A DNA stretch of 64,000 nt from positions 248,001-312,000 of the forward strand of contig NZ_JAAOIZ010000003.1 of the NCBI RefSeq assembly GCF_013184525.1, in the 5' to 3' direction. The stretch comes from Chryseobacterium sp. LAM-KRS1. Lineage in GTDB: Bacteria > Bacteroidota > Bacteroidia > Flavobacteriales > Weeksellaceae. This document shows positions 24,350 to 32,663 of this stretch, piece after piece; the first letter of the stretch is position 1; the number at the start of each line of letters is the position of its first letter. A model generated the notes under the pieces. That model was not told the DNA's origin. It did not search any database and saw only the letters and a program-made list of their open reading frames with translations. A program made the translations under genes and the position numbers.

Positions 24350-24787
24350 ATGATAAACATTATATTGCCCGTGGATTTTGGGGATAAAACAGAACAACTC
24401 GTAGATGGTGCGATCAAATTTGCCAAAGAGATAAATGGCAAGATTCATCTGATCCATGTAGCACCTACAGACATTGGATTTGCTATTGGTGATATGGGAT
24501 TTCAGTATTTTCCTGAAGTTGAAGAAAATGAGATCAGAGAAGAACTGGTACAGCTGAATAGGCTTGAACAGAGAATTATTTCTCACGATGTAGAATGCGA
24601 GCATCTTTTAAAACAAGGTATTGCCAAAGATATTATCCTGGAATACGCTAAATCAAAAAATGCCAGCTATATCGTAATGGGCTCTCACGGAAGAAGTGGA
24701 ATTTATGATGTTTTTGTAGGCAGCCTGACTAAAGGTTTAACGAAAAGCTCTACAATTCCGGTTTTGGTACTTCCTATTCACGAATAA
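24350..24787 (+). CDS. Universal stress protein (UspA family)
   Basis: 145 residues, a single Usp domain. It starts INIILPVDFGDKTEQLVDGA and ends with the ATP-binding loop MGSHGRSGIYDVFVGSLTKG (G-x2-G-x9-G-S), so it is of the nucleotide-binding type. The role is stress survival, in the cytosol. It stands alone with a strong bidirectional terminator. Confidence 0.93.
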   Translation: MINIILPVDFGDKTEQLVDGAIKFAKEINGKIHLIHVAPTDIGFAIGDMGFQYFPEVEENEIREELVQLNRLEQRIISHDVECEHLLKQGIAKDIILEYAKSKNASYIVMGSHGRSGIYDVFVGSLTKGLTKSSTIPVLVLPIHE

Positions 24788-24811
24788 AAAAAGTAAATTT
24801 TAACCGTTATA

Positions 24812-24848
24812 AAAAAGCCGATCAAATAAATTATTTGATCGGCTTTTT
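24812..24848. terminator. Bidirectional terminator between the usp gene and the small membrane gene
   Basis: Perfect stem GCCGATCAAATAA / TTATTTGATCGGC flanked by A and T tracts; it serves both converging genes. Confidence 0.9.
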
Positions 24849-24865
24849 ACTATATAACCAATTAA

Positions 24866-25099
24866 TTAACCTTCTTTTTTGTAGATACTTGGATCATAAT
24901 AAGGGTGTTTTCCCTCTGTTGGAGAATAGTAGTCTTTATCTTTATCACCTCCCAGTGTAACCACCAGAACGTAACACCAATAGGTGAACAACACACAGCA
25001 AACAATAAATAGGATCCAGTTTAAAACATTTCCAAAGGAATCAAAAAAACCGAAAGACCATTTGAAAACTTTGCTTAAGAATAGAAAGAAAGACGTCAT
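24866..25099 (-). CDS. Small membrane protein (DUF6341-like)
   Basis: 77 residues. One or two membrane helices (VLNWILFIVCCVLFTYWCYV, about residues 25-44) after an amphipathic N-terminus, then a polar tail GGDKDKDYYSPTEGKHPYYD. It resembles, by memory, the uncharacterised flavobacterial family DUF6341, which commonly lies beside a DUF6427-type membrane gene as here. No function is known. It is divergent from the next gene with overlapping promoter elements. Confidence 0.7.
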   Translation of the reverse strand: MTSFFLFLSKVFKWSFGFFDSFGNVLNWILFIVCCVLFTYWCYVLVVTLGGDKDKDYYSPTEGKHPYYDPSIYKKEG

Positions 25100-25117
25100 T
25101 ATTTTCCTTTTTTAAAT

Positions 25118-25135
25118 TAACTTTGTACAAATTTA
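25118..25135. promoter_or_regulatory. Overlapping face-to-face -7 elements for the divergent membrane genes
   Basis: Plus-strand TAACTTTG (25118-25125) points to the gene at 25142; minus-strand TAAATTTG (25128-25135) points to the gene ending at 24866. Their predicted start points cross, so the two transcripts would overlap by a few bases. Confidence 0.5.
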
Positions 25136-25141
25136 TAAAAA

Positions 25142-26047
25142 ATGTTTAAATTACTTTCAAAAGAAAGCAATATTTTTTCAATTCCTGTTTATATTGGTTT
25201 TCTTCTTTTAATAGTAATAATATTTAACATCCTGAATTTCAATACTTATGAAGCAATTGTTGCCGGAATAACATTTCTGGGAATTGCTTTGGGATATTTC
25301 TGTTTTCACAGTATTGCACTTAATCATCAGACTCATCTCCCCTTATTTTTATATTCATTTTTCATTTTCGGGCTCTATCCGGGAAATCTTGATATCGGAA
25401 TTGCCGTATCATTACTTACCAATTCCTTTCTTTTGCTTCTTCTGACGAGCGCTAATGAAGATACCCGGAAAAAATCATATGTCCTGGTAGGTGCCATCGT
25501 TGCATTGAATTTTATTTTTTTACCTACAACATGGCCAATGGCCGTTTTTGTAGTTATACACGTTATTGCAACCTCTGAAAAAATAAGTTTAAATATATTC
25601 AGATTTTTACTTGGAATTATCCTGATCGTGTTCAGTTATTTTTCTGTCATGTTCTTTATGGACTTTACCACCTGGAACCTTGATTATTTCCCATTTGGAA
25701 AGATGAAACTGATTACAGATTACAGAGGAATTATCCCTTTAATCCCGGTTGCATTAATGCTGATCTATGCGGTATATGATCACTTTAAAAATTACAACAA
25801 AAAAAGCCCGATAAGCAGATATAAATATACCTTCCTATTGGTTTTCTCTTTAGCTCAGCTGGTTACTATTATCCTGTATATGAATAAGAGCTATGAATAT
25901 TTACTGCTCCTCGCATTTCCTTCCAGTATCATACTGAGCCGGATGATGCGTTTTTTGCCCAAATACTGGATGCAGGAAGTCAGCCTTTGGCTGATTATTT
26001 TGAGTTTGGTTACCTTTAAAATAGGTACGTATTTTAATTTATTTTAA
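25142..26047 (+). CDS. Polytopic membrane protein (DUF6427-like)
   Basis: 301 residues with roughly nine hydrophobic helices covering nearly the whole chain, for example IPVYIGFLLLIVIIFNILNF and LPLFLYSFFIFGLY. No transporter signature is seen. By memory it matches DUF6427 of flavobacteria, conserved next to a DUF6341-like gene. Seven bases separate its stop from the next start (DUF3109), so these two are co-transcribed. Function unknown. Confidence 0.75.
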   Translation: MFKLLSKESNIFSIPVYIGFLLLIVIIFNILNFNTYEAIVAGITFLGIALGYFCFHSIALNHQTHLPLFLYSFFIFGLYPGNLDIGIAVSLLTNSFLLLLLTSANEDTRKKSYVLVGAIVALNFIFLPTTWPMAVFVVIHVIATSEKISLNIFRFLLGIILIVFSYFSVMFFMDFTTWNLDYFPFGKMKLITDYRGIIPLIPVALMLIYAVYDHFKNYNKKSPISRYKYTFLLVFSLAQLVTIILYMNKSYEYLLLLAFPSSIILSRMMRFLPKYWMQEVSLWLIILSLVTFKIGTYFNLF

Positions 26048-26054
26048 AAAGATT

Positions 26055-26639
26055 ATGATTCAGATAGACGATAAATTAATCTCCGAGGAAATATTTTCCG
26101 AGGAGTTTGTTTGCAACCTTACCAAATGTAAGGGAGCATGTTGTGTGGAGGGAGATGTTGGAGCTCCTTTAGATAAAAACGAGCTTGAAATTTTAGATAA
26201 TATCTTTGATAAAATCAAACCTTATCTGACGAAAGAAGGTGTAAAAGCTCTTGAAGAACAGGGAACATGGACAACCGATCCCTCTGACGGAATGTATGTA
26301 ACGCCCATGGTAGAAGACCGCGAGTGTGCCTATGTAACATTCGATGAAAAAGGTATTACAAAATGCGGAATTGAAAAAGCGTATGAAGACGGTGCTATTG
26401 ACTGGCAAAAGCCGATTTCGTGTCATCTGTATCCAATACGAATTACGGAATACTCTTCTTTTACTGCTTTAAATTACCATGAATGGTCTGTGTGCAGCGA
26501 TGCATGTACATTGGGAAGAGAATTGCAGGTTCCTGTTTATAAATTCCTGAAAACACCCCTTATCAGGAAATACGGTGATGAATTCTATACCGTTCTAAGT
26601 GAAGCTGCTGAAGAATGGAAAAAAGAATATGGAAATTAA
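26055..26639 (+). CDS. DUF3109 (YkgJ-like cysteine cluster) protein
   Basis: 194 residues. It carries cysteine motifs typical of the YkgJ/DUF3109 group: EFVCNLTKCKGACCVEGDVG near the N-terminus, ECAYVTFDEKGITKCGIEKA, ISCHLYPIRI and WSVCSDACTLG. These cysteines probably bind zinc or an iron-sulfur cluster. It is widely conserved in Bacteroidota with no experimentally known role that can be assigned here. It is the second gene of a pair with the DUF6427-like gene. Confidence 0.92.
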   Translation: MIQIDDKLISEEIFSEEFVCNLTKCKGACCVEGDVGAPLDKNELEILDNIFDKIKPYLTKEGVKALEEQGTWTTDPSDGMYVTPMVEDRECAYVTFDEKGITKCGIEKAYEDGAIDWQKPISCHLYPIRITEYSSFTALNYHEWSVCSDACTLGRELQVPVYKFLKTPLIRKYGDEFYTVLSEAAEEWKKEYGN

Positions 26640-26646
26640 AAAAATA

Positions 26647-26674
26647 AAAACCGCAGATTTTGCGGTTTTTATTT
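26647..26674 (+). terminator. Terminator after the DUF3109 gene
   Basis: AAAACCGCA / TGCGGTTTT stem with T-run; A and T tracts on both sides could also stop the converging gene at 26701. Confidence 0.85.
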
Positions 26675-26700
26675 TTTTATAAGCTGTAGGTTTTACCTTA

Positions 26701-27387
26701 TTATAATTTAAAATCAGCGTCAGTAACACCGGAATTCAGAACAATTTTAGTGGTTTTGATAACTACCTTCTGTCCATTTCCTTCAGCATCTACTTCTCCA
26801 GGGAACTTCAATCCGTCTACAGTCATGTAATCTTTTACAATCGCTGTACCTTCTTTTGATTCGGACTTGTATAACAATCCTGTAGTTGCATCAAAGAAGT
26901 ATTTTCCTTTATCTGAAGTTAGCACATTATAATCTTTGCCATCTATCTTCTCTACATTTACGGATTGGAAAGAAGCAGGATCATATCCCAATGCATCAAC
27001 TGTTTTGCTCTTTTTAAGGTCAGCAATTTTATCTGCAGGAATATCCATTTTTTGTCCCATCTGGTCAAAAGTTCCTTTTTCGCCATCGAAAACCTGAGTC
27101 ATTTGTTGCCCCATTACGCTTTGTACGGACTTGAATTTATTTCCCATTTTTTTAGTCGTCATAGCAATTTCCATCCCTTGTACAGTAACGGTATTTTCTA
27201 TAACGGTTGTTTTTATAGCTTCTAATTTATCTCTTCCCCCCAAAGCTTTAAGATAATTATCTATTACTTCTTTAGGTGTCAGTTTCGATTTTACTGCTTC
27301 TGTTTTAGCAGCGGTTGTTTTTTGCTGTGCTGCTACTGAAGTGGAAAAAAGCACTGCACAGAAAAACGGAATGATTATCTTTTTCAT
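26701..27387 (-). CDS. Secreted LolA-like/outer-membrane lipoprotein-sorting-type protein
   Basis: 228 residues. A signal peptide (IIIPFFCAVLFSTSVAAQQ) precedes LTPKEVIDNYLKALGGRDKL, a motif typical of Bacteroidota proteins in the LolA/LolB-like superfamily. It then has beta-rich segments (MGNKFKSVQSVMGQQMTQVF, DGKDYNVLTSDKGKYFFDAT). The fold is an open barrel that could carry lipid. It probably acts in the periplasm, with unknown cargo. It is convergent with the DUF3109 gene. Confidence 0.75.
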   Translation of the reverse strand: MKKIIIPFFCAVLFSTSVAAQQKTTAAKTEAVKSKLTPKEVIDNYLKALGGRDKLEAIKTTVIENTVTVQGMEIAMTTKKMGNKFKSVQSVMGQQMTQVFDGEKGTFDQMGQKMDIPADKIADLKKSKTVDALGYDPASFQSVNVEKIDGKDYNVLTSDKGKYFFDATTGLLYKSESKEGTAIVKDYMTVDGLKFPGEVDAEGNGQKVVIKTTKIVLNSGVTDADFKL

Positions 27388-27452
27388 ATAATTTATTTAT
27401 TACGTAAATATAGGAATATTGCCCGATATAAAATCTATGTTTTTTACAACAA

Positions 27453-27476
27453 AAAACCACCAAAATTGGTGGTTTT
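27453..27476 (-). terminator. Terminator of tig
   Basis: AAAACCACC / GGTGGTTTT stem; on the minus strand a run of six T follows, 20 bases after the tig stop. Confidence 0.85.
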
Positions 27477-27498
27477 AAAATATTTATTTAAAAATAAA

Positions 27499-28833
27499 TT
27501 ATTTTTTAAGTTCTTCTAAAAACTCGTCATGCGAAATTGCAGTTTCTTTTTTGCTTGCCTTTTCAAGAATTACATCTTTCAATTTAGTCATAGCTACTTC
27601 AGAAGAAATCTGTCTTACCTGCTCCTGGTCTTTCAACATTTCAACAGCATACTTTTGAATTTCTTCATCTCCTAAATGGTGAATTCCGTAGATCGCCAAT
27701 TGGTTTCTTACTAATTGTTCAGCTTGTGCAAGAACATCAGCATAATCCAATTTAATATCGTTATCATTCATCAATTTACCTTCGATGATCTGATAGCTTA
27801 ATTGTTTTTTCTCAGATTCAAGGATTTCTTTTGCCTGCTCTTCAGTTTGGATATTCTGGTTAGAGAATAGTAACCATTTTACAAGGAAATTTTCAGGAAG
27901 TTTTACTTCTTCTTTTTCTGTAATTTGTTCCAATACTTTATTCACAAAATGAACATCAGCATTTTGCTGGAAATACTCATCTAATTCAGCCTTAACTTTA
28001 TTTTTAAGCTCTTCTTCAGACTTGATGTTTCCTTCTCCGTATACTTTATCAAAAAGATCCTGATTAAGTTCTGCTAAGTTCAGGCTATAGAAATCTTTTA
28101 CTTTAACTTCAACTTCAGCGTGGTGTAAATGCTCAACTTCTTCTTTAGTAAACCCTAATTCTTTAGCTAATTCTTCATCACCTGCCAATGTTTCTTTAGA
28201 AACTTTTACAGAACCGTCCATTTTTAAAGCTTTAACTAATTTGAAAGCTTCTTTGTTTTCAGCTGTAATAGTAACATTTTTCGGATGGTGGTGGTGTTCT
28301 CCTTCAGCATCTTCTTCTACAACCTGAGAAACCTCTAAAGCAACATAAGAATCCTTAGTGATCTTATCTTGAGGAACCTGCTCAGCGAAACGCTTCTGCA
28401 TGTTTTCAATGCTTTTTGTGATTTCTTTATCAGAAGCTTCTACTTTATAGTGAGGCGCTTCATATTTAGCTAAATCTATAGTGAATTCAGGCTCGTATCC
28501 TACTTCAAAAGCAACTTCAAGTTGATCTGCATTATGATTGAAATCATTTACAGGTTGAGGTACAGGCTGGCCAACTAATCTTAACTTGTTTTCGTTTACA
28601 TAGTTATTTAAAGCATCAGAAACTTGTTTGTTGATCTCTTCGAATGCAATACCTGCTTCATATTGTTTTCTAACCATACTTAAAGGCACTTTTCCTTTTC
28701 TGAAACCAGGAACTTGCGCATTTTTAGCATAATTAATCAACTGCTTCTCTACTTTGTCTTTGTAGTCAGATTTTTCCAATGTTACAGTAAGTAATGCACT
28801 TACGTCATCATGGTTTTGTGCGGTAACCTTCAT
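27499..28833 (-). CDS. tig: Trigger factor (ribosome-associated chaperone)
   Basis: 444 residues, the usual length. The N-terminal ribosome-binding signature is GFRKGKVPLSMVRKQYE (about residues 43-59, G-F-R-x-G-x-x-P). The middle FKBP-like part and the long helical C-terminal domain (substrate cradle) follow. It binds the ribosome exit tunnel and shields new proteins. An odd detail is the acidic/His insertion EEDAEGEHHHHPKN near residue 155-170, which could bind metal. It is monocistronic with a -7 element and its own terminator. Confidence 0.95.
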   Translation of the reverse strand: MKVTAQNHDDVSALLTVTLEKSDYKDKVEKQLINYAKNAQVPGFRKGKVPLSMVRKQYEAGIAFEEINKQVSDALNNYVNENKLRLVGQPVPQPVNDFNHNADQLEVAFEVGYEPEFTIDLAKYEAPHYKVEASDKEITKSIENMQKRFAEQVPQDKITKDSYVALEVSQVVEEDAEGEHHHHPKNVTITAENKEAFKLVKALKMDGSVKVSKETLAGDEELAKELGFTKEEVEHLHHAEVEVKVKDFYSLNLAELNQDLFDKVYGEGNIKSEEELKNKVKAELDEYFQQNADVHFVNKVLEQITEKEEVKLPENFLVKWLLFSNQNIQTEEQAKEILESEKKQLSYQIIEGKLMNDNDIKLDYADVLAQAEQLVRNQLAIYGIHHLGDEEIQKYAVEMLKDQEQVRQISSEVAMTKLKDVILEKASKKETAISHDEFLEELKK

Positions 28834-28855
28834 TATTGATTAAAATTTTAGGTTG

Positions 28856-28863
28856 CAAAAATA
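28856..28863 (-). promoter_or_regulatory. -7 promoter element of tig
   Basis: TATTTTTG on the minus strand, 22 bases upstream of the tig ATG. Confidence 0.55.
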
Positions 28864-28927
28864 TGAAATTTTTATCAAAATAAACTATTAAAGATAAATT
28901 CTTCGGCATCAAATATTTATAAATAAA

Positions 28928-28953
28928 AAACCACTGAATTTTTCAGTGGTTTT
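28928..28953 (-). terminator. Terminator after the TonB-locus lipoprotein
   Basis: AAACCACTG / CAGTGGTTT stem with a T-run on the minus strand, 20 bases after the stop at 28972. Confidence 0.85.
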
Positions 28954-28971
28954 ATCTATTTGCTGTTTTTT

Positions 28972-29562
28972 TTAATTTGTAATCGTATAAGTAGCCTGAG
29001 CATCGGTTTCTCCTCCTGTTTGAGCTCCATACACTATTCCGTTTCCACTTACTGAAGAAGCTTCGGAAACGGTGGCTGGTTCGTGATACAGAGTAAGAAT
29101 AAGCTGGCTTTGTGCTGATGCATTTTTTACGGCCTTGGTTACTACCCATTTTGTTTTAAGTCCTACATGTTTTCCATCACCTCTTGTAGAACTTGCATCA
29201 TCGGTTCTGGTTAGTGTAAGATCGGAATTAGGGAAATTGTACACTAGAAAGTGTTCATCTTTTGCATCTTTAATTTCCTGGGTTGCATCTTCATTACCAT
29301 TCTTGAACTGCACTTCTACTTCATATGTCTTCCCGTTCTCTAATTTTATCGACTGTGCCCCTCCGGCACCTACACTATAATTGTAAGGTACAGTTACCTG
29401 TGTGGCAACATCTTTTACCAATAAAATAATATTAGTAAGATCTTCCTGAGGCAGATCATCTTCTTCTGCTGAGTTATCTCTTTGACAAGATACGATAGAA
29501 ACTGCGATGAATAAAATACCTATTAGTTTGATAATATTTTTAGTGTTAAATAATTTGTTCAT
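28972..29562 (-). CDS. Lipoprotein linked to a TonB-dependent receptor
   Basis: 196 residues. A lipoprotein signal (LIGILFIAVSIVSCQRDN, Cys about residue 26) is followed by an acidic linker and a beta-sandwich-like domain: NIILLVKDVATQVTVPYNYSV, ENGKTYEVEVQFKNGNED and LKTKWVVTKAVKNASAQSQL. It resembles small surface lipoproteins that accompany TonB receptors and may hold the receptor's ligand. The receptor gene ends 47 bases upstream on the same strand, so the two are co-transcribed. The ligand is not known. Confidence 0.7.
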   Translation of the reverse strand: MNKLFNTKNIIKLIGILFIAVSIVSCQRDNSAEEDDLPQEDLTNIILLVKDVATQVTVPYNYSVGAGGAQSIKLENGKTYEVEVQFKNGNEDATQEIKDAKDEHFLVYNFPNSDLTLTRTDDASSTRGDGKHVGLKTKWVVTKAVKNASAQSQLILTLYHEPATVSEASSVSGNGIVYGAQTGGETDAQATYTITN

Positions 29563-29609
29563 TTTTTTTAATTTAATTTTTTAAAATCTTGATTTGTAAT
29601 GGTAAAATA

Positions 29610-31994
29610 TTAGAAACGATATCTAACATTAAGTATAAAATTTCTTCCTGCTTCATCTGCAAAAAATCTCATACGATTAAGATAATCTCTGTATGAAACG
29701 TTGAATAGATTATTAACGATAAGTCCTGCAGAAAGGTTTTTACTGATATTAATACCAGTCTGAATATTCCAAAGTGAATATCCGCTTGGAGGAGTGCTGA
29801 AATCTACTATCTTTTCTACTTCTACGCCGTTTTCAAAAATAGTAATGGGAGCATTGTGAATAGGAAATCTATTTTGCTTTAAAAAGGTTTGATTTTCAAG
29901 GCTGAAATAGAATTGATTCCATTTTTCCATTTTAAACTGTAAGGCATTCGAAAAATTAGGTGGCATCATCAGGATTAGTGGTTCGTTATTTGAATCGTCC
30001 TGCCCATTAACATAACTTCCTCTTCCTATATAGGTAAGGTTTTCTGTAAGTTTCCAGTTGACATCCACATCTATACCATACATTTTGGCATCAATCTGTT
30101 GATAAGACCATACAGGAAAAACACCTCTTATCGTATTCTGAACCCCGGTAGGAATTTCATTAATGTAATTTTTAGTTATGAAAAAATAAGGGTTTACTGA
30201 TATGTTTAATCCCTTCAGTACATTAAATTTAGCATCAGCAACTAAATTAAATTGATGTCCCTGTTCATTTTTCAAGCCCATATCTCCAATTTCTATTACC
30301 GCTGCAGAATGGTGCAACCCATCGGAAAATAATTCAGCAATATTAGGTGTTCTTCCTACTTTAGCATAATTAAATTTCAGATTAAAATTTGAGCTAGGAT
30401 GATATTCCAGTCCGGCATTAAAAGAAATATTTTCATAATTAAGTTTCGGACGTGTTAAGACTCTGTTTTTATCTGTTTTCACATAAAACTGAGGATAAGT
30501 CGCTTTATATAATTTATCCCAATCACTTTTGTCATACCATTTTGTTACATCATATCGGTTAAAGTCATATCTTACACCTCCCTCTGCATTCAATTCATCT
30601 GAAATTTTGTATTTAAAAACAGAGTAAACGCCCGCAGAATATTTGTCATAATTAGGGATCAGACGTCTTGCTTTTGTGGCCGGATCTGAATAATTGTTCT
30701 GAAAACTTGCGTCAATTCCAGTTTCCAACGACCATTTTTCTCTTTCTAATAAATCGTTCACATTAAACTGATGAGTCATCAATGCCAGATCCAAAGAGGG
30801 AATATCTTTTAAATCTCCCCTTCTTATATCATATTCTTGCCTATGGTTGTATTGAAAGCTATAACTTGCAGATACCTTACCAATATTTTCAAATCTTTTA
30901 AAAGCAGAAACTTTGGCAATATGATGTTCTATAACCTGTCTTGGATTATCAATATCATAACTAAAATTCCCCGTATATACAGGAATATTAAGCGTCATCG
31001 CATTATAAAAATCATTATTATTTCCAACATGCGAACCTCTGTAAATCCCAATATTCTGATTAGTAAGATAATAATCAAAAGAAATTCCCTGTTCATAGGT
31101 ATTCTTCTGAACTGTAAAATTAAATGATGAAAAATCCATCCCGGTATTCATTAAGTTATAATCAGGAGTATGCTGATCACCTAATTTTTTAATGGATCCT
31201 CCGGATTTTACCGCCCATCCGTTTTTCCAGATCTTGGCAACATTTACATCTAACCCAAGACCTTTCCCGTTTGAAATACCTGAAAGATTCACAGAACCTT
31301 TTAGCGTGTCTTTTTTAGGGAAAATTTCAGGTTCCATAACTATAACTCCTCCGATTGCATCGCTCCCATATTTCAGAGCAGACGCCCCCTTGATAACGTC
31401 TATATGCTGGAAATTATTAATATCCACATTAGGAGCATGCTCTACTCCCCATTCTTGTTCCGCTAGCTTTACTCCATTATTCATAATAGCTATACGGCTT
31501 CCATATAATCCGTGAATAATGGGTTTCGAAATATTATTTCCGGTCTTCAAAGCATTAACACCTGAAATCTTGGATAGTAAATTCCCCAAGTTATCAGTGG
31601 AATTTTTTTCTATTTCAGATTTATCAATGGTCTTAATAATCAAAGATCCGTTTGATTTATGGTTTCCATGAATAGTCACCGTCTCAATATCCTGAATGTG
31701 ATGTTCCAGGACGATGGTTAAATGAAGATCCTGATCCACTCCTATATTTTCAGTATAATCATGGCAATCAGGATGCTTTGCAATGAGATTATAAGATCCC
31801 GAAGGAATTTTGCTGAATAAAAACTTACCCTTTTTATCCGTTTTAGCCGTAAAGTCTCCTATTTTCACGACTGCATTTTCAAGCATGCTTTTATCATGAA
31901 AATCCTGAACGGTGCCTTCAACAGTATAAGTTTTTTGTGCGTTTGTTAATACCAATCCGCAAAAGATCAGTAATAAGCTATATATCAATTTCAT
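29610..31994 (-). CDS. TonB-dependent outer-membrane receptor
   Basis: 794 residues. It has a signal peptide, an N-terminal carboxypeptidase-like repeat (VEGTVQDFHDKSMLENAVVK, about 25-95), a plug (SDNLGNLLSKISGVNALKTGN-like region, with NNGVKLAEQEWGVEHAPN and VIKGASALKYGSDAIGGVI) and a 22-strand barrel that ends in the aromatic NVRYRF. The linker HPDCHDY and VLEHHIQDIETVTIHGNH carry several His, which hints at a metal ligand, as does the small Cys/His protein encoded upstream. It takes up its ligand with energy from TonB/ExbBD, which are encoded elsewhere. A sugar/SusC role is less likely because no SusD is next to it. Confidence 0.92.
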   Translation of the reverse strand: MKLIYSLLLIFCGLVLTNAQKTYTVEGTVQDFHDKSMLENAVVKIGDFTAKTDKKGKFLFSKIPSGSYNLIAKHPDCHDYTENIGVDQDLHLTIVLEHHIQDIETVTIHGNHKSNGSLIIKTIDKSEIEKNSTDNLGNLLSKISGVNALKTGNNISKPIIHGLYGSRIAIMNNGVKLAEQEWGVEHAPNVDINNFQHIDVIKGASALKYGSDAIGGVIVMEPEIFPKKDTLKGSVNLSGISNGKGLGLDVNVAKIWKNGWAVKSGGSIKKLGDQHTPDYNLMNTGMDFSSFNFTVQKNTYEQGISFDYYLTNQNIGIYRGSHVGNNNDFYNAMTLNIPVYTGNFSYDIDNPRQVIEHHIAKVSAFKRFENIGKVSASYSFQYNHRQEYDIRRGDLKDIPSLDLALMTHQFNVNDLLEREKWSLETGIDASFQNNYSDPATKARRLIPNYDKYSAGVYSVFKYKISDELNAEGGVRYDFNRYDVTKWYDKSDWDKLYKATYPQFYVKTDKNRVLTRPKLNYENISFNAGLEYHPSSNFNLKFNYAKVGRTPNIAELFSDGLHHSAAVIEIGDMGLKNEQGHQFNLVADAKFNVLKGLNISVNPYFFITKNYINEIPTGVQNTIRGVFPVWSYQQIDAKMYGIDVDVNWKLTENLTYIGRGSYVNGQDDSNNEPLILMMPPNFSNALQFKMEKWNQFYFSLENQTFLKQNRFPIHNAPITIFENGVEVEKIVDFSTPPSGYSLWNIQTGINISKNLSAGLIVNNLFNVSYRDYLNRMRFFADEAGRNFILNVRYRF

Positions 31995-32061
31995 TGTAAA
32001 TAGATAGATTGCGTACTTAAAAAGTACATTTTTTCGTAAAAGTTTGTTGCTTTATTTTTTA

Positions 32062-32078
32062 TACAATTCTAAATTGTA
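32062..32078. repeat. Short inverted repeat upstream of the TonB receptor
   Basis: TACAATT-CTA-AATTGTA, a perfect 7-bp repeat in the 231-base gap before the receptor. It is close to the promoter area and could be an operator. Confidence 0.4.
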
Positions 32079-32085
32079 CAAAGTA

Positions 32086-32122
32086 AAATGTATTGATGTA
32101 ATGATAATTCTCCAATACATTT
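32086..32122. repeat. Inverted repeat AAATGTATTG / CAATACATTT
   Basis: Ten-base perfect arms (32086-32095 and 32113-32122) around 17 bases, in the same gap. No T-run on either strand, so a regulator site is more likely than a terminator. Confidence 0.45.
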
Positions 32123-32225
32123 AGTCTTATTTCTATTGTACCTCATAATACCTACCTGATGTTTTTCTTGTCAGGCATACATTGAAGTCTCAGATATAAG
32201 ACAAATCCGATAAAGATCTATGAAT

Positions 32226-32582
32226 TTATGAAATTGCGGGTGGTCCTCGAAGCTGAAAAGTAAATTTGGTTTGAGACCAGATGATCTCCTGAATGGTAAT
32301 AACCTGCTTTACCTCTTGTGTATACCCATCGAAAGAAAAATTAAATTCTTCGGGTACCAAAGTATGACCAGTAGCCAGGAAATGACAAGCTAAACAATCG
32401 CCTACCTTCTCTTTCGCTACATTTTTTGTAACGGTATTTTCAGATTTTTTGAGGTTAAAATTTCTAAAGTTATCCACTACATCATGGTGGTGAAAGCTTT
32501 GAGAAAACAGCGCAAGAAAATAGATCCCAAACAAAAGTCTGGAGATAAAATTCTTTAATTGTCTGGTTTCCTTAAAAATCAT
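32226..32582 (-). CDS. Small His/Cys-containing membrane-anchored or secreted protein at the TonB locus
   Basis: 118 residues from the ATG at 32582 (an upstream ATG at 32636 gives a poor N-terminus). It has one hydrophobic helix, FISRLLFGIYFLALFSQSFHHHDVV (read as segment about residues 10-34), followed by a His cluster. Further on it has the motif GDCLACHFLATGHT, with CxxCH-like spacing, and a C-terminus ending FQLRGPPAIS. The pattern is seen in small proteins beside metal-uptake or efflux genes in Bacteroidota (by memory). CxxCH could bind haem or, more likely, metal. It is upstream of the TonB receptor on the same strand. Confidence 0.6.
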   Translation of the reverse strand: MIFKETRQLKNFISRLLFGIYFLALFSQSFHHHDVVDNFRNFNLKKSENTVTKNVAKEKVGDCLACHFLATGHTLVPEEFNFSFDGYTQEVKQVITIQEIIWSQTKFTFQLRGPPAIS

Positions 32583-32663
32583 GCACCAAAAATAACAATA
32601 ATAATTGTAATTATTCAATAAAAATAATAACCTCAATTAAAACATCTGATCATATTTCGAGGT

